From Scolanthus callimorphus (lineage: Eukaryota > Cnidaria > Anthozoa > Actiniaria > Edwardsiidae): 64,000 nucleotides of DNA. The DNA lies in assembly GCA_033964015.1 (NCBI GenBank), contig CM066923.1, forward strand, positions 23,696,168-23,760,167, given 5' to 3'. Each line of letters starts with the position of its first letter. Position 1 is the first letter of the stretch. Positions 1 through 11,045 of this stretch are shown in pieces. The position numbers and the translations under genes were made by a program. The notes under the pieces are model-generated. The model did not search any database. It saw nothing but the letters and a program-made list of their open reading frames with translations, and was not told the origin of the DNA.

Positions 1-83
1 TGCCTATAGTACTGACAAATTGGAAGTAAAATTAACACCGGTAAAACGAACACATTATGTACATTATGTGATGTTGTTCGTAG

Positions 84-3000
84 GTACAAGTCCATGGTCT
101 TCTTTCTACTCGCCGCTGAGGCTGGCATGGAAGTCCCCCAATACAATATTGCACTACTGTGTGAAGAGAATTGGGTAGGTAGACCCGCTAGATGTATCAT
201 GATTTGCCTATATGCAGTATATGTACGTTAGAGGGTAAACGAGCTTGCCGCAAGCATGTTGGATCGTGCAGACTGGAAAAGCAGGTATGCAGCTCGGCTG
301 AGGCCGCCCTAAGTAAGTAAGTAAAAAGGAAGCCTGTCACGCAACTACGCAGCTGTTCTGCGCATCTCAAATCAGAGAAATGTCATTCTCGTTCCCAGAG
401 CTCCCCGGCTCGTCTGCTCGCAGGGGAGGCTCTGGGATATCCATTTGAGGGTCGTTGGTGATTGGCTGATTTTGAGCATTGGAGCATGCGCTGAAAGGTC
501 TTTCTCTCAGCGGCTCTGTATTAAATCTCGCGCATCCGTCAGTGGCTGTCACCAGAGCCTCCCTCGCGAGGTAACGAGCCGGGAGCTCTAGGGTTCGAGA
601 ATGGAGAAATGTCGTCCCGTAACGATGGCCAGCGAAGGCTTAAAACCTCAAAACAAATTGTATAAAATATCGATATTTTTTTGATCCATAGGATAATGTG
701 TCTCAAATACGTATCTGATAGGATGGTCTAATGAGTTTTACTGATGAATCAATGATCGCTCCTCACGCTCTAAAAATTTAAAAGTTTCATACTTTTCAAA
801 ATTTAAAAAAACACAGACATGGTTTTTGAGAAACACATGTATGCACTAATAAGTAAATATCTTATTATTTTTTTTCCATTTTGATTGATTGCTACTCAGG
901 AAGAGTTAATAAACAAGACTGCAGTGGATTGCATATGGAGATATTACAACACGTCTGCTGAACTTGGCTGGGTGCACTGTAAGTAATATATAGAGGATAT
1001 TACACGGTGGCACGAAGATATGGGCTTTATTTTCGAGTGGCAAGAACAATATTTTACGAATGAGCGCAGCGAATGAGTAAAATATTGTTTTTGACATGAG
1101 AAAATAAAACTCATATCTTCAAGCCACCGTGTAATTTTCTTTTTATTATATAGACAAACCAGACAAAATTATTCCAACTGATTTCCAAGCACTTTTGTTT
1201 TGACCGATATCCTCACTAGTGAGGATATGGAAAATATGTCACTCAGGTCCCGGATGTAGCTTCGTATGAGATCTACGAGTGGCGTATTTCCCAGTAAAAC
1301 ACTCGTGTCTATAGAGCGGATTTCACATGACTGTCAACACTTGTTATGTAATTGCGATTGCTTTGCGTTCTCATTGGCTACTCGTTTTTCTCAGCCAATC
1401 AAATTCTTTAGTAAATACAATTGTGTAATTACTTAGTAATTGGTTCGGCTTGTGATTGGCTGAGAGAAAAGCCATTTAGGAGCAAGTGGTGATTTCTCTC
1501 GATTCTGATTGGCCAGTGATTGCTCATTTGCAATTGTTTTCACGACAGTCATGTGAAATCCGCTCTATAGATAAATTCATCACACGACGAGTGAATTCCA
1601 CGGTAAATTTCATGCGATATAGTTTTTCAAGTGTGAAATTTAAGGGAAGTGGTCAAAACATCTGTACTCGAATGGGACCCGATGGGGTGGTGTATGCCGC
1701 AACCAACCTTCCTTTAGGAAAAAATGGCCATTTTTAACTGCAAATATCTCGTAAAATAATAAATGAATACAAACGATAGGCTCAGCACCGTCTTCTTTAT
1801 AGTGCGAGCAACACATCCATGCATTAAAAACCAACACCCCTTACTCGTGAACAGAGAAAATGGGCATTGAAAAAACGGGTGGGTAGGTACAACCCGGGAC
1901 CTACCACCTCCCGTTATAAAATCGGGTCCCGCTCGAGTAAAATGTTTTGACCGCTTCCCTAATCTGGAATTTTCACGAGTCGAGTGATGAATTTTTCTTG
2001 AATCCATAGCAAAGATTTGATATTATTTTAGTGAAATGATTCGAGCTTTGAACTTTTTTTGCGCGCGTTTACCTGTGTTTTATTTCGAATTCAACTTTCA
2101 ACCATTGGTTCTTGGCCAACGAACGCGCGCGTAAGAATTGAGCTATGGAATTCTGGTAAAGTAACTAAGCTGGTAAACTTAACATATTTTTGTGGGTTGT
2201 AGCGATGATGAAAATGGGTGATAACCACTGGTATGGCAAGACGCTACCACGTGACACGTCTGCTGCTGCTCTGATGTACACCAAGGCTGTTGAGAAAAAC
2301 GGACACGCACACGTGAGTAGATGTACAGTCGGTCACATACGTGCACGTGATTAGAGTGTTGCTCACACGTGATCAGAGGGTCGCTGGCACGTGATCAGAA
2401 GGCTCACACATTAGTAGAGCATGTGCGCACCAATGGAGGGTGGTAACACGCGCACGTGAGTAGACAGTCCGTCACATACGTGCACGTGATCAGAGTGTTG
2501 CTCACACGTGATCAGATGGTCGCTCGCACGTGATCAGAAGGCTCGCATGAGTACAGCATGCGCGCACCATTGGAGGGTGGTAACACACACACACACGTGA
2601 GTATACAGTCCGCTACATATGTGCACGTGATCAGAGGGTCTCTCACACGTGATCAGAGGGTCGCACGTGAGCTGAGGGGCGCCTAGATTTAAACTGGGTC
2701 TCGCATGGGATCTCAAATAGTATTATCGGTTTTATTTTCACATGGCGCGCTTTTTTTTCGTTTTTTTTTGTTTTACCAATCAGGCGCTGTACAACCTAGG
2801 ATACATGGTCGAGTATAACTACTCATTACCAGGCATGCGATGGGGCGGTACTGATGGTAGTCTTGTGAAGACAGGAAACTTATCCGATGCTGCGGTCATC
2901 TATAGAAAGTACGTATGAGTCAAGGCTACCTAGGTTTTGCGTTTCCTTCGTTTTCTTACTGATCGAAGGTTTGGGTCTACAATAACGATAACAATGGTAA

Positions 3001-5729
3001 CGGCAACGGCAATTGCAACAACAGCGACATTACGCTTTACAGTCTGCATGGTTACTTCCGATCAGCCACCGAAATCGTGAATGTTTTTTATTCTATTCCT
3101 TCCTAATGAACTTTCTACTCGACCTACTACCGAAACCAGTAGTAAGACTGTTTATCGGGCTCGACAAAAAGCACTCGTTTCACACAAAAACGTTGACGAG
3201 TCTGATTGCATTCCTTCACGCGAAATCATCACGCGTTGTGTCGCTGCCAAACAAACAATTAAAGTTTCCGGAAAAAATACAGTGATTTGTATTTCATTAC
3301 CTCATAAAATTATTAGAAAACAAGCAAATGGCTTTTCTTATGTGTTTAGTTTCACGCTTCGCTGACCTCAGTAAAGGAATTCAGACTACATCGTGAATAT
3401 TTTTGACTGGAGATGAGTGCTTTTTCTCGAGCCGAAAAGCAGTCTACCTGTTTTGGTAATATCCTGCTCGCAAGCGTTGTTGTTTTATCGCGAAACCCCC
3501 GAAAACCCCAGAGTTCGTAGTCACGTGGCCCGCCATCTTAGAACACGCAAAACTGCCAGCTACGTAGGCTAGGGTTCTCGGGATTTTCGCGATAAGAAAC
3601 CAGCGCCTGCCATTAGGCTATATTCTACCTCAAATTTGGAACGGTGACAAAGAAATCCAGAAGCGATTTTGCAGAAAGGGTCCTCTCTTCATTCCTAAAA
3701 AGGAGTCAAGATGTTGCGAAGACGTCGAAGTTACATTTTCGTACCGGCTCCGACAGAGCGGAAATGACCAAAAATGAAATGTCTAACTTTGCCATATTTC
3801 AATAAAGCTAAAGATTCCGTATACAAAGAGTTTCTATGGCTAAAAGCTTAATTCCAAATTTTTAAGAAAATTGAAGAATATGAATTTTAGATATGATTGA
3901 GCAAAGTTTGCATAATTCATGATCAAAGTACTAATTCTCCCATAAAATGGCACAGAAACCAATTTTTAAAGCATAATATCTCAAAGACGAATCCATTAGA
4001 AAAAAGTCATTTTTGATAATTTGTTTTTAATCAGACAAGGAGTCTGTATGCAAAAAATCATAGCTAACCTGACCTTATTAAAGTGGTTTTCACATGACTG
4101 TCGTGAAAACAATCGCAATTGAGCAATCACTAGCCAATCAGAATCGAGAGAAATCATGACTTGCTCCTAAATGGCTTTTTGTCTTAGCCAATCACAAGCC
4201 GAACCAATTACTAAGTAATTATGCAATAGTATTTACTAAAGAATTTGATTGGCTGAGAAAAACGAGTAGCCAATGAGAACGCAAAGCAATCGCAATTACA
4301 TAACAAGTGTTGACAGTCATGTGAAATCCGCTCTATTTGAAATTTAGTGGTCTAAGCAGGTCATTTCCGCTCTGCCACCGGCTCCACAACTGGCGGGGGA
4401 GCAATCTCGTTCCCAGAGCCCGTCATCTTTTGGCCAGCGGCAAGATTCAGGGCTCTGGGGGAATCCGATTTGTGAGCATGCGTGGTACGTCCAAAACGTA
4501 ACGAACTTTCATACAACAATCAAACCGGAAACCCAGAATCTGGGTTTTAAAAAAATTGATTCCCCCAGAGCTCTGAATCTTGCCGCTGGTCAAAAGATGA
4601 CGGGCTCTGGATACGAGATTGGTGGGTGAGGCTCTGGGGACAGCCTTTGACGCATGCGTGAGATTTGATACAGGATAGCCGTTGGGAGCAAGAACGTTCT
4701 GTCAGTACTACACGTAGTCTACTTACTTCGTCCCCTGATTGGTTATTTGTTGAATGGGTTTCGTTTCTGATTGGCGAAGCCGTTCTATGTGAACTATTTC
4801 AGGAGAAAGCTTAGTATGTGGTCCATTTTTACTTCTTTTGTAGGTGCCGAGATACAACGGCCAATGGGAATGAGTCCTACTTGCCATGCGCAATAGCCGT
4901 CGTCAAAGTCACCTTAAGGAGTATTATCACGACCACCCTCTAAAGGTTCAGGTACGCAGGGCCATTCCATTTTTTTAGCCGCACCCCCCCCCCCCCCCCC
5001 TACCCCCTTCGGAAGAAGTTTTCCTAGGGGTATAGCAAAATGGCCATTTCCGAGGGGGTCAAACCGAAAGAAAGCCTCTTCCGTGGGTTTTTCCGAGGGG
5101 GTACAATAAGAAAAAGCCTCTTACGTGGGTTTTTCCGAGGGGTGCAATAAAAATAGCCTCTTCCGTGGGTTTTTCCGAGGGGGTGCAATCCAAAAAGGGC
5201 TCTTTTTTCCGAAGGGGTTACTAAAGAAAATGAGCTCTTCCGTAGGGGGGGGTTCGGCTTAAAAATGGAATGGCCCGCATATCGAGATAGCGTTGTCGTT
5301 TTCTGTGAATACGCGCGGGCTACCTGTGTTTTGCCCCAGGCCCTTTGGCGGAGACAAAAACAACATGGCGGCCATGAGTACGATGTTTCTCGAATACCTG
5401 CAAGTTTTGGTGGATTTCTCTGCTTTTTTCGCTAAAATATGAGGAAAAGTACTTACAGACCTTCCAAATAAGGTAAGGGGAATTCCTAATAAGGAAAGCG
5501 GCAAGTCGACAAGGTTAGGCTGCAAACGTCTTGATATGGCATTTCGCTGACATCAACCTAGCATTATAGGCATGGGTGGACCGTCCTTCAAGACTGAAAG
5601 TATAATTCAACGTTTAAAAACAAGGCTGAATCATGTGTGGTCTTTTTTTAGATACTAATGTCAGCTGCGATCGCTCTCGTTGTTGCGGTCACCCTGTGTT
5701 TAGCACTGGTGGACGACAGATTATATTGA
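84..5729 (+). CDS. Sel1-repeat membrane protein, SEL1L3-like (3' part of a spliced gene, five exons)
   Basis: Five exons join in phase: 84-178, 2203-2312, 2784-2908, 4844-4945 and 5652-5729. Their products are Sel1-like (TPR-related) helical repeats: FFLLAAEAGMEVPQYNIALL in the first, MGDNHWYGKTLPRDTSAA in the second, ALYNLGYMVEYNYSLPG plus LSDAAVIYRK in the third. The fourth has a Cys-bearing segment (CRD..NESYLPCAIAVVK) and the last a hydrophobic helix (ILMSAAIALVVAVTLCLALV) ending DDRLY-stop. Repeats, then a Cys pair, then a C-terminal TM segment is the order in animal SEL1L/SEL1L3 proteins, which sit in ER or other membranes; SEL1L itself scaffolds ER-associated degradation, but the role of SEL1L3-type members is unclear. 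The exon at 4844 meets a TAA at 4941 in the incoming frame, while its other frame joins the TM exon cleanly through the donor at 4946, so one base seems to be missing near 4910. The start lies left of the window. Alternatively the gene has a real truncated isoform ending at 4943. Confidence 0.72.
385..600. repeat. Inverted-repeat MITE, CTCGTACCCAGAGC family
   Basis: The segment starts TTCTCGTTCCCAGAGCTCC and ends with the inverted form GGGAGCTCTAGGGTTCGAGAA. A closely similar copy lies at 57450-57645, and more distant relatives at 4402-4622, 52460-52676 and 56420-56652. It lies in the first visible intron of the Sel1 gene. No coding capacity is seen. Confidence 0.6.
988..1152. repeat. Inverted-repeat MITE, ATTACACGGTGGC family, copy 1
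   Basis: Terminal inverted repeats ATTACACGGTGGC/GCCACCGTGTAAT enclose a second inverted pair (AATATTTTAC / GTAAAATATT) around GCGCAGCG. The reverse-complement copy is at 13348-13508, sharing the flanking TATATAGAGGATA and TTATTATATA. Too short to encode a transposase, so non-autonomous. Confidence 0.7.
1309..1570. repeat. Inverted-repeat MITE, GCGGATTTCACATGACTGTC family, copy 1
   Basis: The ends are CTATAGAGCGGATTTCACAT and its inverse, with internal CCAATCA boxes. A second copy in opposite orientation is at 4083-4336 with the same internal order, showing dispersal as a unit. No ORF. Confidence 0.7.
1571..2202. other. Intron of the Sel1 gene, no gene seen
   Basis: AT-rich sequence between the MITE and the acceptor AG at 2201-2202. 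It holds short GGGTAGGTAC/GGGACCTACC inverted bits near 1880-1905. ORFs here are short and lack protein features. Confidence 0.5.
2309..2690 (+). repeat. Satellite of about 143 bp units starting at a splice donor
   Basis: About 2.6 direct copies of a unit beginning CACGTGAGTA start near 2310, 2454 and 2597. Each contains CACGTGATCAGA sub-repeats and GGAGGGTGGTAACAC. The first copy begins exactly at the end of the Sel1 exon (CAC|GTGAGT at 2312/2313), so the later copies repeat the exon edge and donor. The unit is rich in CACGTG E-box palindromes. Confidence 0.75.
3460..3610. repeat. Short inverted-repeat element with TTATCGCGAAA ends
   Basis: TTTATCGCGAAACCCCCGA near 3485 pairs with TCGGGATTTTCGCGATAA near 3578. 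The arms extend outward through GCAAGCG.../...CAGCGCCTGC. Non-coding MITE-like hairpin. Confidence 0.5.
3750..4372. repeat. TIR element with CAGAGCGGAAATGACC ends, carrying a nested MITE
   Basis: CAGAGCGGAAATGACC at about 3756 recurs inverted as GGTCATTTCCGCTCTG at about 4359, both next to CCGGCTCC. The MITE at 4083-4336 lies inside, so it probably inserted later. No transposase ORF. Confidence 0.5.
4083..4336. repeat. Inverted-repeat MITE, GCGGATTTCACATGACTGTC family, copy 2 (reverse)
   Basis: Reverse-complement relative of 1309-1570: it starts TTTTCACATGACTGTCGTG and ends GACAGTCATGTGAAATCCGC, with the same CCAATCA-containing core. The two copies flank two Sel1 exons in opposite orientation. 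Confidence 0.7.
4402..4622. repeat. Inverted-repeat MITE, CTCGTACCCAGAGC family, long-armed copy
   Basis: Arms of roughly 65 bp: CAATCTCGTTCCCAGAGCCC... with GTCATCTTTTG and GCGGCAAGATTCAG pair with the inverse ending GGGCTCTGGATACGAGATTG. Nearly the same element is at 52460-52676. Confidence 0.72.
4959..5276. repeat. MITE with GGGCCATTCCATTTTT ends and internal tandem units
   Basis: GGGCCATTCCATTTTTTTAG at the left mirrors AAAAATGGAATGGCCC at the right, with GCA on both outer sides as a possible 3-bp target duplication. Inside are about five imperfect units carrying CCTCTTCCGTGGGTTTTTCC and a long poly-C run. Confidence 0.65.
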
Positions 5730-6552
5730 AGCACATCATTCCAGTACAACATGACTTTGTAGCTTCAGCATTCCTGAACTACAGGACTCCAGCAAATACT
5801 GGCAGATACTTACACCACGGTGTCGGAGAACGTAAGGTAGTTGAAGTTTTAGCTGTTTGCAAAAGGGATCCTTTCTGGTAGAAGCACAATGAGACTTCTC
5901 TCATTTCTCCTGGTAAGAGCAGCCAGGGAAACCATTACGTGGTAAGAGCTTAGTGGACCTGGCTACTTCCGGTGTAGCCTTCCAATCAGGAAGAAGCAGG
6001 CAGCAGCGCAAAGAGGATAAGAAGTTTTTTCGCTTTACTTGAAAAGTGAAGATTTGCTTGTACTTTTCAACTGTAATGTGGGCTCCCTGTGTATAAGAGG
6101 TTTCGGTCAAAAGGGATGAAAGACAGAGGTCAATGACGCCAATCCCTAAGAGCATCATCATTTGCACCGATATAGATAAATTATTTCCTCGCCTTGGTGG
6201 CTTTGTTTTGCTTTTGTTCCTTAGATTTTACACCTATTGAATGCTTTTATTAAGACTACCCTGGATGCTTACATTTCAAGAATTATAGGCATTAAGATTA
6301 CAGATCAGCACGGAAGGATAGAATTAGATAACTATGGGAGTAGATTGGCAATTTGCTTTACTTATACGTGATGCTATTTTTCGTATCAATCTCTGTCACG
6401 GCCTTTCACTGATAGAGTAGATTTTTAAAAAGTTAGGGCGCGTTCCGTGCCGTGTATGCGCCCTTACAATACCATGCCGTGTCTAAGTATTCTGATTGGG
6501 TTTATCAGTCATTTCGCGTAAATTGATTGGCTGAATGTCAACAAGAAGGCGA
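5730..6552. other. Likely 3' UTR and intergenic DNA after the Sel1 gene
   Basis: Follows the TGA at 5727-5729. A frame open through 5881 is only the alternative frame of the last exon. No conserved domain, RNA gene or clear AATAAA-type signal close to the stop was recognised. Confidence 0.4.
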
Positions 6553-6702
6553 CGTGACCGTGCCGTGACCGTGCCGTGACCGTGCCGTGACCGTGCCGTG
6601 ACCGTGCCGTGACCGTGCCGTGACCGTGCCGTGACCGTGCCGTGACCGTGCCGTGACCGTGCCGTGACCGTGCCGTGACCGTGCCGTGACCGTGCCGTGA
6701 CC
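6553..6702 (+). repeat. Minisatellite, 11-bp unit GTGACCGTGCC
   Basis: About 13-14 almost perfect copies of CGTGACCGTGC. The open frame of 74 codons across it on the minus strand (a repeating Arg/His/Gly/Thr pattern) is a by-product of an 11-bp period lacking stops. Confidence 0.92.
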
Positions 6703-7674
6703 GGCATAGTGTGCTGTAGGTATCGATAACTGACGGGTGGTTACACTACAAAGAATAACAAAAATTAGAAAATCGGAAATGAATGAACTAATGATATGGT
6801 GGTAGATTTAGTGGACTTGTTGGGAGAGTGTTTCTGTTTTGAAATACTATTATTGACTTGTGTTTACTAAGAATATTGAATAATAAAAATGTTCTTTGTA
6901 AACTTATTCGATAACTTGGTATTGCTTTCCTAGCCTGAATTTCGGCCGTCCGCGGCGCTTTTTGACGCTTTTTTTCGGCCCCTTTTTTCGCGCGACGTAT
7001 TGTCGAAGAACTCTCTTCTCGTTGTAAACAATCTTCGCTCTTGCCGATTAAATCATGTGGAAACACACACAAAACCGCCAGCTATGATGGCTACAGAAAC
7101 CCATTCATGGGAAGAGCTGATTCAATAATCGTCTTTGTCGGGGAATTCAGGTTCTATTTATTTCTCTAATATTTAAATTACAAGTCTTGCCAGTTAAAAT
7201 AAGTATTAGGTTACCATTGTTTTAGCGCAAGACTGACCGCACTACATGGTCAGCACCTATGTAGTAAAAGCGCTGTTCACGCTGACGTCATCCATTGTTA
7301 TTAACGGCCAACCAGAGATCGATGGTAAAAAAAAACAAAGGGTGCTATTCAATCTACGGTTGGCACATTAACATTAGAATGACAATGTTGCTAAACAGTG
7401 AATAGCGCTATAGACTGACTTATGCTACTCTGTGGATGCGATAGATCGAGTGTTCGTCTTTTACTCTTCACCGGAAGCTAGAACGTAAAGCCGAATGCGC
7501 TCTTGTTACAGTATGATTATAGGTACTAAATTTTGTAACCGAAGGTGGTTTTATTAATTGAGCCATCAAAGAACAAGTTGCTGCTTCTCGCTAAAAGAAA
7601 CGTGAACCGTTCGTAAGGCTCGTTTTACGCGACACGGCTGTTTTAATTGATATCGATAACTTCACACGTACAAC
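6703..7674. other. Intergenic, no gene recognised
   Basis: AT-rich sequence between the minisatellite and the 3' end of the GPCR. ORFs of up to 94 codons lack hydrophobic or domain patterns. Confidence 0.4.
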
Positions 7675-8744
7675 TTAGCGAGTGCTGCATATGCTATCTC
7701 TGCATGAAGGTGTCGTCTCCGGGTGCACTTGTGACGTCAAGCTGAGGTGAGCTCGCGATTTTGTGTTGATTATGGTGATAGTGTGCGATCCTTTCCAAGG
7801 CGTACACCTTACAAGAACCTCTCGAAACCAAGATCTGAACTCAGGAATTCTCCAAGCGTAGACCAGAATATTCAGACATGAATTTGAATACTGCAACTGC
7901 AACAATGCGAAAAAACGTCTTTAGAATACACTGTTCGACCGTCACCATAGTAAAGCAAGGTATAGTAACAGTTGTAAGGAAGCCACGTGACTAGTGATGT
8001 CAGTGTGACAATGAGAAGCGTGACGGCAAGTTTCCTGTCACGCATGTTTTGAGTCTCGTCTCCTAGTCCTTCGATGTGACTGAATCGTACTTTCACCATG
8101 ATACTTATGTACGCGACTAAGATGACGGCAACTGGTAGATAGATAAAGAACAGGTAGCTATCATTGAAAATGGTTTCGGAGAGTTTGGGGAAGATGTATG
8201 TCAGTAAGTAGATTGTAATGGCAATTGTAGCGAGGAGCCAAGGCAAGCCTATTAATGCAGCGTAGAAAATATTTCCAGCGTAACGATGGTAGAATGGGAA
8301 CACTACTGCAACCAGGCGTTCTACGGACACAGATGCCAGAAGGTAGACGGAAGCCAGACTCGAGAAATAGTCCAGGGTGTAACTCAACGACGCGAATGAG
8401 TAGTTTGTGGCCCAGCCTTGGAGGTAACACACATCAAGTGCAACACGCATCGCTACACTCAATCCGACTAGTAAATCAGCAGTACAGAGGTTGACGAGCA
8501 GAAGATAGGGTTTCTTTCGTAGTGTTTTGGTTCTGATGAACACTAGTAGACTTATGGAATTGCCAAGAAGTGTTACAAAGGATATTATAGTCCCAGATGA
8601 TATTTTTGCAATGGTATGTAAGCGGGTAGACGGAAGACTTCTAGTGGTATAGGTAAAGTTTTCTTGTAAAATCCTGCTCGAGCCGGCGCTAGTATTCATA
8701 TTTACAAACGAGGACTTTACTCCCAACTTGACGTGTTGTGACAA
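7675..8744 (-). CDS. Rhodopsin-like (class A) GPCR, single exon, split by a frameshift before TM7
   Basis: Seven-helix receptor of the plasma membrane signalling through G proteins; ligand not predictable. The main frame (8744 down to 7872) holds N-glycosylation sites NTS and NFT, TM1 with GN (residues 61-62), TM2 with NLCTADL (Asp90), TM3 ending in VERL in place of DRY (E142-R143-L144), TM4, TM5 with Pro204, and TM6 with TWLPY (253-257). TM7 and helix 8 (NSCLNILVYAWRIPEFRSWF) are in another frame covering 7905-7675. One extra T in the homopolymer read on the minus strand (A6 at 7910-7915 on the plus strand) would join the frames as DVFFALLQLQY..., giving about 350 residues. NILVY stands where NPxxY is usual, and no Cys is seen at position 3.25. 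Single-exon receptors of this kind are abundant in cnidarians. Whether the shift is real or an assembly error is undecided. Confidence 0.85.
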
Positions 8745-10329
8745 AGTGGCGTCTCCCTTGTAATGCCTTGTTTTCCTCGTCAGTAGAGTAATTCCCTCGC
8801 GGTATGAAAAAACAAAGGCCCTTAATGATACCGAAGGGCAGTCAAGTCAAGTTGTAAAAGACTCAACGAACTTCCCAGAAGAGTTATCTTCGTGGCTTTC
8901 GATCTTTTAAACATGGAAATAATCGTTTTGGCGACAAAATCAGAGTTCCTGTTATTTAAACCAAAGGGCGTTCGATTGGAATAAAGATAAAAGAACAATT
9001 CTGTTTTTTTTTCGTGCGTCAAGACTGAACGCCTTTTGTCCGCCTCTAGTTTCTGCCTCCTCGACGTTTTCTGGAAAATATTTTGTTGAACTAATACTCT
9101 CCACTGTAATCGTTCTAAGTTTGAATCATGAATCAATCGAATATGAGTTGGTGCTTTTTTTAAAGCCATATGCCTTTGTCTGTGCAAATAAACTTAATTT
9201 TACCCCAAACCGGATGATTATCAAAACCTTGGTACGTATATGGGTATTGCTAATTAATTTTACCCCACGCTGTTCAGTAGATTAAGCGATTTATTCCCTC
9301 CTTCTCAACCTCGAAATTTAACATGAGCTCACTTATAATGTTAACCCAAATATTATCAGCTTCTATGGAATTTTTATTGCCTGTTTGATTGGTTTTATGA
9401 ATTGTTTTCTGGCTGGCTTTTCTTCGACGTTATTTTACATGACGCAAGCTGACACTATAACATATCCAGTTTCAACTTCACGTGTGCGACATCTGTCTGG
9501 GAAACAATGACATATCTGCTACTATGTACGCATCCAGTGATCTCTGAGTAAGCAAAGGCTCGCGTTTCAACTTAATGAGGGCAGTTATTTTACGGACGAA
9601 ATGACAGGAATAAAAATAAACGGGGAATTTCGTCTATGGGTTTTATACTACAACGAATAATTAAATTTTGAAAGGGCTGCATCAGCGTCTCTTTTGGTAG
9701 GCCGATGTTTTAAAATCATAGCCAAAAATGTGTCGCAGAATGTGTCTAATCTCCGTGCTTATAGTGAGAACACTGGATTAGAAGGTGTCAAGTCTTTTTG
9801 TCCTTTCTGCATAAAAGCTGTCCACTAATATACCGTCGGTTTATTCTTCTTAATAATGCCGGAGGCCGTTTGTAGTTGGCTGTATTATATTTAAATGGTA
9901 TCGGATCCTTTGATTACTTAAAAAAGTAAAAGAACAATTACACGGGATAATCGCAAATTCGGCGGTAATAGTGCCTACGGGATTCAATTGAGTTTAAATA
10001 AAATGAGCGAATTTGATGACTGTTATAGTGAAACCATCTCTCCTCTGTACTTTCTCGTTATATATGTAGCGAGGGGATCTCCTTGTACAATCCGTTCGGT
10101 TTCGAGATCCTCTCACCACATTCTTGCATTAAATGTAAGCTTGTGGAAATTTAAAAAAATACCACCTTTCACTTTCAACGAGAAGCTGAAGATATTAGTT
10201 TTGCTTTCACAAATTGTATCCTTAATTTATGCATGTGGTCTAAAATGAGTGTCTTTGGTTTCAATTGTGGTTCTTATTTCTACACACGAGACAATTGGAA
10301 TAAAGACCAATCAGTGTGCGAAGCAATTA
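8745..10329. other. Intergenic upstream of the GPCR, no gene recognised
   Basis: AT-rich. Open frames of up to 121 codons (for example 8822-9187 minus) are low in domain-like pattern. The GPCR promoter probably lies in the first few hundred bases, but no firm core element can be named. Confidence 0.4.
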
Positions 10330-10640
10330 TTTTCCTTTTGTTGAATTAGCGAATTCATGTATGTGAATTCAGGAGCTTTTCGGGATTCCAGATCCATTTT
10401 ATCCATCCCCCTGGATTCTGGATTCCATATTGTCTTGGAATCTGTATTCCAACATAGAAGAGATTGCATTCTGGATTTCAGAGACCCGTTTTCGGATTCC
10501 CATAGCTGGATTACAGATCCCAAAGCTCACAAAAAAAATCTCCAGATTCCAGATTCCTTCACCGGGGCAAAGAGATTGTTGGTGTGCTAGATGCACTCGA
10601 AAGGAAAGACATTCTAAGCCTGCGGATTCTTTACACTTCC
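10330..10640. repeat. Degenerate GGATTCY/GAATCC-rich repeat
   Basis: Many short imperfect copies of GGATTC, GATTCCAG and CAGATTCC occur in both orientations. This produces overlapping spurious ORFs on both strands. Probably the remains of a transposon with sub-repeats. Confidence 0.45.
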
Positions 10641-10809
10641 TCTCCCTATTTTGCTTTCCCTCCATCTTTTATCTTCTTTCATCATGATGGACCTACACAT
10701 TGACGCTTGCAAAATATTTTGCCACCGCGACACTGTGAACTAAACGTACTTCACTGCACACACTTTGAAAAAATATATGATCATTTCGTTTTTATGTGTT
10801 AATAAATAG
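10641..10809. other. Spacer, nothing recognised
   Basis: Short unique AT-rich stretch between two repeat blocks. Confidence 0.4.
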
Positions 10810-11045
10810 AGAATAACACATGGGCGTGCGGAGATATGGAATTTATCTTCTCGTGTTCACATTTGATATCTCACTGGTTCGCGCTAAGCGTCCATGTATT
10901 ATTCTGTTTATTATATAAACAAGAAACACTGCCATGCTCAAAGGAAGCGCCTTTTATATTGAACATCTGTTTGGCTGATATTTTCACATGTAAAAATATC
11001 GTATTTTCACATGTGAAAATATACGTTTTTTCTCAGTGACAGAAA
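10810..11045. repeat. Distant relative of the ATTACACGGTGGC MITE
   Basis: The left part (AACACATGGGCGTGCGGAGA then TATGGAATTTATCTTCTCGT) resembles the first 45 bases of the 13348-13508 element. The right part contains the palindrome TTTTCACATGTGAAAA at about 11002. Confidence 0.4.

Larger units (their letters stand above)
2909..4843. other. Intron of the Sel1 gene, filled with inverted-repeat elements
   Basis: From the donor GTACGT at 2909 to the acceptor TAG at 4841-4843. It contains the elements listed separately at 3460-3610, 3750-4372, 4083-4336 and 4402-4622. The remaining sequence is AT-rich with no supported exon. Confidence 0.6.

Noticed and set aside
6483..6707. 74-codon minus frame with a repeating Arg/His/Gly/Thr pattern
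   Set aside because: Direct translation of the 11-bp minisatellite; no independent sign of coding.
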